Assembly: GCA_031266235.1 (NCBI GenBank)
Contig: JAISBJ010000015.1
Coordinates: 1 to 10,353 of the forward strand
DNA from: Puniceicoccales bacterium
GTDB taxonomy: Bacteria > Verrucomicrobiota > Verrucomicrobiia > Opitutales > LL51
Reading direction: 5' to 3'
Length of the DNA stretch: 10,353 bases
This document shows, one piece after another, positions 1 through 5,369 of the stretch (position 1 is the stretch's first letter; each line of letters starts with the position of its first letter). The translations under genes and the position numbers were made by a program. The notes below the pieces were generated by a model. The model was not told the DNA's origin and searched no databases. It was given only the letters and a program-made list of their open reading frames with translations.

Positions 1-70
1 CCAAATACAACGCGCATGTCCACGTGATTTTTCCCCCATCTCCGCGGAAAATCCCCTCCACATTCGCCCA

Positions 71-451
71 TTAACCGCGACAAATGGCTTCCAAATCGCC
101 GCGTATGGAACGCTCCCAAATCCGATCGCCGAGCGTCACCCGCAGCCCAGCGACTAGCTCCGGAATCGGTACCGCCCGCAATTGTAATTTTTGCCGCGCA
201 AATTGCTCCATCCGAGCGTGAATGATCCCCACATCGCAGTCCCCCGCGTACTCTATGGCCGCCGTCCGATTCAGCTGCTCGATCCCAAGAAAATATTGGT
301 AGCGCTTTAAAAATACATACCGCGTGCGCTCGGGGGATTCCAGAATGATGGCGACCATTCCGCGGACGTACTCCAAATCAATGGCGCCCGTCGCCCCATC
401 GAAGGAATTTTTTGCCAATTTTTTAGCCAAAATAATAATTTTTTTACGCAT
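71..451 (-). CDS. atpH: F-type ATP synthase delta subunit, short form
   Basis: Delta (OSCP) subunit of the F1Fo ATP synthase, the peripheral-stalk protein joining the b subunits to the top of F1. The identification rests on the C-terminal motif at residues 98-122 (ELVAGLRVTLGDR, then RSIRGDLEAI), which matches the family pattern of a hydrophobic strand followed by GD and a final helix, and on its place directly after atpF. I chose the ATG at 451: it comes one base after the atpF stop (TAG-C-ATG) and gives 126 residues. An in-frame GTG at 475 would add eight residues and overlap atpF by 23 bp. A GGAG lies about 12 nt before the ATG. Family members are usually about 175-185 residues, so the N-terminal helical bundle is strongly reduced here. 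The N-terminus (LAKKLAKNSF) still resembles the family's first helix. The family call is fairly safe; the start is less so. Confidence 0.8.
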   Translation of the reverse strand: MRKKIIILAKKLAKNSFDGATGAIDLEYVRGMVAIILESPERTRYVFLKRYQYFLGIEQLNRTAAIEYAGDCDVGIIHARMEQFARQKLQLRAVPIPELVAGLRVTLGDRIWERSIRGDLEAICRG

Positions 452-452
452 G

Positions 453-992
453 CTACAGATGGATCTCCACTTCACTCAAATAGCGCTTGCGCTCAACCGC
501 CGATAACTCCTTCGCCAGCACCTTCGCCGCCGCATCGATCACCAGCGCCTTCACTTCCCCCCTGAGATCCCGCATCATCCGTGTCTTTTCCTCGGCTACA
601 TTGCGCTTCGCCGCCTCAATCATCCCGTTCGCCAATTGCTCCATCTCCGCCCTCTGTCGATCTCCGTAAACTTTGGCCTGCTGCTTGGCGTCCTCGAGTA
701 TCCGCCGCGCTTCCTCCTTCGCCTGCGAAAGGCGCTCCCGAATCACCGCCTCCGAACTCTCCAGCTGTACCCGCATCTCCTCCGCATACTTTAACCCATT
801 CTCGATCTTGGATTTCCGCTCCTCCATCGTCTTTAAAATGGGCTTAAATGCGAAAAAATAAAGGATTGCGACCACGCACAGAAAGTTCAGGGCCTGGATC
901 AGTAGAAGCTGCCAGTGGACGCCGAACGCCCCCAGTACGCCGGAGGATGCCCCGTCGACGGTGCTCAAAATAACTGTCGCTGAGCCAAACAT
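453..992 (-). CDS. atpF: F-type ATP synthase b subunit
   Basis: b subunit of Fo, forming the peripheral stalk that holds F1 static against the rotating c ring. The 179-residue protein has the expected layout: a short N-terminal segment, one membrane helix at about residues 28-49 (LLIQALNFLCVVAILYFFAF), then a conserved-type junction (KPILKTMEERKSKI) and a long, highly charged helix to the end that is typical of the dimeric coiled-coil stalk (for example the AKEEARRILEDAKQQA stretch). Length is normal for the family (about 155-180). A GAGG about 10 nt upstream of the ATG serves as ribosome binding site and overlaps the end of atpE, 12 bp away. It lies between atpE and atpH, the standard position. 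Only one b-type gene is visible, so there is no sign of a b/b-prime pair here. Confidence 0.95.
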   Translation of the reverse strand: MFGSATVILSTVDGASSGVLGAFGVHWQLLLIQALNFLCVVAILYFFAFKPILKTMEERKSKIENGLKYAEEMRVQLESSEAVIRERLSQAKEEARRILEDAKQQAKVYGDRQRAEMEQLANGMIEAAKRNVAEEKTRMMRDLRGEVKALVIDAAAKVLAKELSAVERKRYLSEVEIHL

Positions 993-1004
993 CGGTGGTG
1001 TGCC

Positions 1005-1208
1005 TCACTTCGCAAAAAATAATGCGTAAAAGGCGACCGCTTCCGCCAGCGCCATGCCCACGATCGATTGCACCAAAATTTTACCAGATGCCCCCGGATT
1101 TCGCGCCACACCTTCGACGGCCTTGCTCCCGATGATCCCTACGCCGAACGCCGCCGCAAAACACCCCAGGGCTCCAACTATGCCCGTATTTGTAATTTCT
1201 GCTAACAT
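1005..1208 (-). CDS. atpE: F-type ATP synthase c subunit (ring proteolipid)
   Basis: c subunit of Fo, a two-helix hairpin whose ring carries ions across the inner membrane. The 67-residue protein shows a glycine/alanine-rich first helix (about 9-29), the polar loop ARNPGA at 35-40 that contacts the central stalk, and a second helix with the ion-binding carboxylate Glu56 (GMALAEAVAFYALFF). Known sodium-type c subunits have a Gln in helix 1 and Ser/Thr after the Glu. By my alignment the matching positions here are Val23, Ala57 and Val58, so I infer proton coupling. It is slightly shorter than most c subunits (70-90). The leader before the ATG is very A/T-rich and has no Shine-Dalgarno motif I can see, which is odd for a protein needed in many copies. 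Confidence 0.95.
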   Translation of the reverse strand: MLAEITNTGIVGALGCFAAAFGVGIIGSKAVEGVARNPGASGKILVQSIVGMALAEAVAFYALFFAK

Positions 1209-1239
1209 AATTTACTTTATATTAAAATTTTATTCCATG

Positions 1240-2211
1240 TCAAATTTTTTCTTCTCCGTGTTTTTCTTCCCCGTGATTGCAAATTAAACCCATGTACACC
1301 GCCACCAACAGCGTAAATACAAAGGCCTGCACCACGCCTACTAAAAGCTCTAAAAAATAAAATGGCAACGGCAAAAAATAGCCCAGCTTGGCAATCACCG
1401 CGTGCACCACGGCCGCTAGACCGGGAGAAAAACTAGCAAATGCCCCGTAAAATTCCGTATTCGCTAGGCCGCCAGATGTCAAAAATTCACTCATTTCATA
1501 CATATTGTGGAGGAGATTTTCCCCGCCAAAAACATTGCCATAGAGCCGAAAGGATAGGGAGACTACGCGGAATAGGATTGATAGGCATTCTACACAGCCA
1601 ACGCCCAGAAAAATAAAAAATAATAGCCCGTACATGGCCACATGGACCTCGCTTTTCTCAGCCTTATTGCCAAAAATATGCTCGTACAAGCCATGGATCC
1701 CAACAAATTTTAAACAAAAATACATCCAAGCCCCCGTAGCAATCATAGCCAGCGCAAGAGTAGCGTTGAGATCGGCATTCATGGGGCGGAAAATCCCGAC
1801 CAAATGCCCGCCATGTCCGAATCCAATGGCGCCCACTCCGGGAAATAGTCCGCTCAAATTCTGTACCAAAATGAAGATGAAATACCCCAATAGCAAGGGA
1901 AATGCTTTCGGGAAGAGATGTTTCCCCACGATCGGCTCCAAAACACTGCCCATGCTCTCGATCAGATGTTCCACGCACGCCTGCCCCTTCGTCGGAATAA
2001 GCGTCACGCCTTTCCGCGTCAGGAGGCGCACGGCCAAAACGATCAGGAGGGAGATCAACAGGCCCGTTAGAAAAGAATTTGTAAAATAACTGCCAACGGC
2101 CGCTTCCGGCAATAGGGATTCCGCTTTCGCCGAAAGGCCATCCACCGCCCACGCCCGAGCACTCCCCCAAAAAATAACGGCGCTGGCCCCAAACTTTTTC
2201 AATTTTTCCAT
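1240..2211 (-). CDS. atpB: F-type ATP synthase a subunit
   Basis: a subunit of Fo, the membrane stator next to the c ring that provides the two ion half-channels. The 323-residue protein contains the signature LSFRLYGNVFGGE, in which Arg222 matches the essential arginine of helix 4 (E. coli Arg210) and Glu231 the half-channel Glu219. Near the end is ELLVGVVQAFVFTLL, whose Gln295 matches E. coli Gln252. Several hydrophobic helices are clear (about 46-64, 104-119, 150-170, 191-218, 264-310). It is longer than the E. coli protein (271) because of an N-terminal extension that looks like a signal sequence (GASAVIFWGSARAWAVDG). The C-terminus carries a small direct repeat (HGEEKHGEEK). It is the first gene of the operon, with no atpI before it. 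No Shine-Dalgarno is visible before the ATG, and the predicted leader is only about 20 nt. Confidence 0.96.
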   Translation of the reverse strand: MEKLKKFGASAVIFWGSARAWAVDGLSAKAESLLPEAAVGSYFTNSFLTGLLISLLIVLAVRLLTRKGVTLIPTKGQACVEHLIESMGSVLEPIVGKHLFPKAFPLLLGYFIFILVQNLSGLFPGVGAIGFGHGGHLVGIFRPMNADLNATLALAMIATGAWMYFCLKFVGIHGLYEHIFGNKAEKSEVHVAMYGLLFFIFLGVGCVECLSILFRVVSLSFRLYGNVFGGENLLHNMYEMSEFLTSGGLANTEFYGAFASFSPGLAAVVHAVIAKLGYFLPLPFYFLELLVGVVQAFVFTLLVAVYMGLICNHGEEKHGEEKI

Positions 2212-2237
2212 CGGGGAATTATATCACAACGGCGTAT

Positions 2238-2266
2238 AATATACAATCTTTTTTGGGGGATGTCAA
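2238..2266 (-). promoter_or_regulatory. Sigma-70 promoter of the atp operon
   Basis: On the minus strand a perfect -35 box TTGACA (2266-2261) is followed after exactly 17 bp by TATATT (2243-2238), one mismatch from the -10 consensus. Transcription would begin near 2231, about 20 nt before the atpB ATG. The -10 lies in a small inverted repeat (GTATA-A-TATAC, 2234-2244), so the plus strand also reads a perfect TATAAT at 2235-2240, but I find no -35 box for it. The gap 2212-2417 between the divergent operons is otherwise A/T-rich, with no ORF and no clear terminator. No equally good promoter for the gsp genes is visible in it. Confidence 0.75.
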
Positions 2267-2417
2267 AGCAAAACGAACATTTTTTCGATCCCCATTCAAC
2301 GCCACTTCCAAACCAATGGCCGATCCCACGCTTCATTTTATCCTCAAAATAAAAAAATAACAAAAATTTCCCCATTTACTTTTCGCCATTTTTTATTAGG
2401 AATAAATACGGCTTATC

Positions 2418-3581
2418 ATGATTAATTTTTATAAAAATTTTGCAAAAAAACGAGCGGGCAGCGTCACGCTGGTGGTCCTTTCTTTGGCCGCCTTCTGCAC
2501 CATCCTCCTGGCGCTATTCCTCCGGAACGCCATCGATAACATCAAATATCGGCAGCAAATGCAATTCCCGGCGGCGTTAAAAATGGAGGCCTACTCGTTC
2601 CTGGACCTGGCACTGGCGTTTTTGGGCGAGTACAAACAAAATGCCAACGCGGAAAAGATGAATAAGGATGAAGGAAATGTAAATAAAGGCCAAGGCAAAC
2701 TTATTTTTGACAGCAGTATTCTCGGCGACAATTCGAGCGGCACCGCCATCGCCCAATATATTACGCGAAAAATTGGTGAAAAACTGGCGAATGCGTCCCT
2801 CCCGGAACTCTTCCCCGCCGTCACCATCGCAGCTCCCCCCGCAACACCTAACGCCCTTTGCCTGAAACACGGCGACTTTACCGTCCAATACACCTTCGAA
2901 GACCTCAGCGGAAAAGTTCCCCTATGTAAACAATTTCTTGACACGACTGGCTCCAGTTTCCGTTCGGCGATCACCGACGCCATTCCCTCGTCCGCGATGG
3001 GTTTTAGCGAGAAAAGTAATCTGGGGAAGTTCATTGACAAAAATCAGATGCTCACCCAATGGTCGGCGTTGGAACAGGTCGTCCGCGGAGAAAGTCTGCT
3101 GAGCAGCGCTTCCCAGCTCAATATCGAGCCGCTAAAGGAGTGGTTCACCATCGAGCCCTGCATTCTAAAGGCCGCCAACGAGAAAAAATTTAAACTCAAC
3201 CTCCTCACCGCTCACCAGGAAGTCCTCAATGCCATTTCCAGAGCCAACGGGAGCCTCTCCATCCCCTCCGAAAAAACCGCCGCCGCCTACGCAAGCCTCG
3301 TTTCCAACGCTGCCATTAAAGCCTACGGTTCGACGGAAGTGCAATTTTTTACCATCGACGTGCGCGTGTCCCTCGACAACGGTAACGCCTATACCCTCCG
3401 CTGCATCTGTAGCACCGCCGGTAGTGATGATAAAAAAGATGAGGATGGAAAGAAAAAAAGTATGGACAATGTGAAAAAAAATAATATAAACGTAAAAGAT
3501 GATGCAAAAACGAGTACGGATGGCGGCGCTGGGGGGCAAAAGCGTTTACCGTTTAACGTCGTAAAGATTGAGGAATTTTAA
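2418..3581 (+). CDS. Type II secretion pseudopilin GspK-like protein
   Basis: Probable GspK, the large minor pseudopilin at the tip of the type II secretion pseudopilus. The N-terminus has a basic leader and a prepilin-peptidase-like site (KKRAG/SVTLVVL, cut after Gly14), followed by one hydrophobic helix to about residue 36. The Glu5 of ordinary pilins is absent, as is characteristic of GspK. Family-like blocks follow: FEDLSGKVPL at 160-169 (GspK pattern D-x-x-GKINLN), a helical middle domain, and KLNLLTAHQEVLNAI at 259-273 (GspK pattern INVNTAPxEVL). FFTIDVRVSL at 310-319 fits a late strand of the fold. Two hydrophilic, A/T-rich low-complexity stretches, about residues 74-94 and 336-372, look disordered. 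It heads the plus-strand cluster, 2 bp before the next gene. The ATG has no close Shine-Dalgarno; an AGGA lies about 16 nt upstream. The family call comes from motifs, not overall similarity. Confidence 0.75.
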   Translation: MINFYKNFAKKRAGSVTLVVLSLAAFCTILLALFLRNAIDNIKYRQQMQFPAALKMEAYSFLDLALAFLGEYKQNANAEKMNKDEGNVNKGQGKLIFDSSILGDNSSGTAIAQYITRKIGEKLANASLPELFPAVTIAAPPATPNALCLKHGDFTVQYTFEDLSGKVPLCKQFLDTTGSSFRSAITDAIPSSAMGFSEKSNLGKFIDKNQMLTQWSALEQVVRGESLLSSASQLNIEPLKEWFTIEPCILKAANEKKFKLNLLTAHQEVLNAISRANGSLSIPSEKTAAAYASLVSNAAIKAYGSTEVQFFTIDVRVSLDNGNAYTLRCICSTAGSDDKKDEDGKKKSMDNVKKNNINVKDDAKTSTDGGAGGQKRLPFNVVKIEEF

Positions 3582-3583
3582 TC

Positions 3584-4684
3584 ATGGGAACTTTATCTGA
3601 AACATTTTTAAATTGGAAAGAAGAGCGCCAGTTGGCACAAGCCGAACACATTTGTATTGTTCCTGCGGACCTCTGTTTTATGAGTACCTGCCCACTTCCC
3701 GAGAAGAAAGTGAGCTTTTCCGTCGCGGAAAATATCGCCCTACTCTCCCTGGAATCGACCAGTCCATTTCCGCCGAGTGACATTTTTTGGGGGTATTTTG
3801 TCGACACGCAGGCGTCGATCATCCACGTTTTTTCGGCTCTCAAAAATCGACTCAAAACGGTCGACCCGGATGCCGAATTCGCCGCTTACCTGCTCCCGGA
3901 CTTCCTTCCGGTGATCCTCGACGGAGGCGTTAGCAAGGCAATCGTCAAGTACCAGGACCGCACCTCGGTCTTCGAAAAAACAGCGGCCCTCGGCCTCAAC
4001 GTTACGCCCATTAGTGCCGTCGGCGAAGAGGAACTTTCGCTGCCCGTTTTCGAACTCATCGACATCACGCCGGTCACGGAATTCGGCCTCACAATCCGCT
4101 TCACGCGCCGGGAAAATACTTCCAGTTCGCCCGTGAACCGTTCCCTTGACTTTCCTTTTACAAATTCCGTGCTCTCCGCGGCTAATATGCAAAATCCGGA
4201 GCTGAAAAAATTGCAGCGGCAAAGTAAAACCCAGACTAACACCGCCCTGTATCTATCTACGATGGCGGCCGTCGTGATTTTGGTGGGGGTATGCGGATTT
4301 TTCCAGCTGCGGTACCTCTTCCGCGCCGAAAATAATTTCGCGAAACAACTGACCCAAAAGGACGAACACGTCAAACAGATCCAGCAAAAGGAAGATCGTG
4401 CCCATGAATTGGATCTCTTTTCCAATAAAAAACATGCCTACTTCCGCGGACTGAACCAAATCAATGAACTGCGCCCAGAAACCATACTATTTAAGTCGAT
4501 TTACGCATCGGAAGGCGAGAATTTTGAGGTTAAGTGTTCGGCTCAAGGGCTCGACGAAGTTGAAAAATTTAGGAAAAATTTGGAAAATTCCAACCTTTTT
4601 AAAGTGATTAGAATCGAGGATAAAAGCGTCCAAGATAACCAAACCATTAACTTTTCACTCTATTTGACCTTCGAAAAATTATGA
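3584..4684 (+). CDS. GspL/PilN-like inner-membrane platform protein
   Basis: Probable GspL-type platform protein that would connect the cytoplasmic ATPase GspE to the periplasmic part of the secretion machine. The 366 residues split into a cytoplasmic part (1-219), one membrane helix at about 222-241 (YLSTMAAVVILVGVCGFF), a charged, probably coiled-coil segment (about 247-285) and a small alpha/beta domain (287-366) like the periplasmic ferredoxin-like domain of GspL/PilN. The cytoplasmic part contains LESTSPFPPSDIFWGY at 56-71, which resembles the start of the actin-like fold in GspL/PilM proteins. I see no clear ATP-binding signature, so that fold is probably degenerate. It starts 2 bp after the GspK-like gene, with a GAGG 10 nt before the ATG, and overlaps the next gene by 4 bp (ATGA). 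Its position between K-like and M-like genes agrees with canonical K-L-M order. A fused PilM-PilN origin is an alternative reading. Confidence 0.65.
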   Translation: MGTLSETFLNWKEERQLAQAEHICIVPADLCFMSTCPLPEKKVSFSVAENIALLSLESTSPFPPSDIFWGYFVDTQASIIHVFSALKNRLKTVDPDAEFAAYLLPDFLPVILDGGVSKAIVKYQDRTSVFEKTAALGLNVTPISAVGEEELSLPVFELIDITPVTEFGLTIRFTRRENTSSSPVNRSLDFPFTNSVLSAANMQNPELKKLQRQSKTQTNTALYLSTMAAVVILVGVCGFFQLRYLFRAENNFAKQLTQKDEHVKQIQQKEDRAHELDLFSNKKHAYFRGLNQINELRPETILFKSIYASEGENFEVKCSAQGLDEVEKFRKNLENSNLFKVIRIEDKSVQDNQTINFSLYLTFEKL

Positions 4685-5307
4685 AAAAAATTTCAAAATT
4701 AAAGTCGTTTTTTTTCCTCCTACGGAAAAATGAACTCCTAACGGTAGCGGGCGTACTGAGTGCCTTCGCCGTCGGCGCCGCCTGGTATAATGTCCACGCC
4801 TGGAAAACTTACCGCGTCATAAAGGAAAAAAATGTAAAAAAGCAAACGGAACAAAATTCGTGGCTATCGCGGGAACAGGAAGTGAATAGCCGTTTCCGCA
4901 GCATCATCGACGAAATCCTCCGCCGAGATAAAATCGATCAGCCCAAGCTAATGACGCTGGTCAGTAACGCGGCTAAACATCTGGCGCTCAAGTACAATGT
5001 CGGCATGCCCAAGGAAGAAAATGCGAGGTTCTTTTCGTTCAATAAAATTTCTATTGACCTGAAAGATATCCGTTTCGCCGACGTTTTGAATTTCGATAGC
5101 ATCGTTGAAATCCCCGATTCCAACCTCTGTATTGATAATATGGAGTTGACCATGCACGATAAATCCCTGTCGGCAAAGATCCGGATCTCGGCGCTCGATA
5201 TTAAAGCGGAAAGCGACGCCGATAAAATTGTCGCCGATATTTTAAAAGCACACCCGTTAAATGAAAGTCTAGTCAAATGGACCGGTCGCGATAATGCGCT
5301 AGAATAA
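4681..5307 (+). CDS. GspM/PilO-like inner-membrane platform protein
   Basis: A 208-residue bitopic protein: basic N-terminus, one membrane helix at about 18-36 (ELLTVAGVLSAFAVGAAWY), a charged helix likely to form a coiled coil (about 41-80), and a C-terminal alpha/beta part (about 85-190) ending in alternating strands (NMELTMHD, SLSAKIRISAL). This is the layout of GspM and PilO, which pair with GspL/PilN through coiled coils and ferredoxin-like domains in the periplasm. No specific motif proves the family; the call rests on layout and on position. The ATG overlaps the stop of the preceding gene (ATGA), so the two are probably translationally coupled, which would fit a heterodimer. No separate Shine-Dalgarno is seen. 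Confidence 0.6.
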   Translation: MKKISKLKSFFFLLRKNELLTVAGVLSAFAVGAAWYNVHAWKTYRVIKEKNVKKQTEQNSWLSREQEVNSRFRSIIDEILRRDKIDQPKLMTLVSNAAKHLALKYNVGMPKEENARFFSFNKISIDLKDIRFADVLNFDSIVEIPDSNLCIDNMELTMHDKSLSAKIRISALDIKAESDADKIVADILKAHPLNESLVKWTGRDNALE

Positions 5308-5316
5308 TGTTATAAT
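5308..5316 (+). promoter_or_regulatory. Extended -10 promoter candidate upstream of gspD
   Basis: TGTTATAAT directly after the gspM-like stop codon is a perfect extended -10 element (TGn-TATAAT), a class that can work without a good -35 box; none is present at the right distance. Transcription would start near 5323, leaving a leader of about 47 nt that contains the A/T palindrome AATAAATTTATT (5332-5343) and a strong ribosome binding site (AAAGGAG, 5355-5361, 8 nt before the gspD ATG). Chance occurrence is possible in such A/T-rich DNA. Confidence 0.45.
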
Positions 5317-5369
5317 AATGTTTGCAAAAGTAATAAATTTATTTATTAATAGTTAAAGGAGATGGTTAT

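Noticed and set aside
15..17. Minus-strand ATG reading MRVVFG as the start of a downstream gene
   Set aside because: Only five to six codons are present and no ribosome binding site is seen, so neither gene nor identity can be supported.
1664..2170. Second minus-strand frame inside atpB (168 codons)
   Set aside because: It overlaps the atpB frame, which contains the essential-arginine motif and membrane helices. The alternative product resembles no protein I know.
2234..2244. Plus-strand TATAAT as the promoter of the gsp cluster
   Set aside because: The -10 is perfect, but there is no -35 box or TGn extension, and it overlaps the much better atp promoter. I therefore did not list it as a separate feature.
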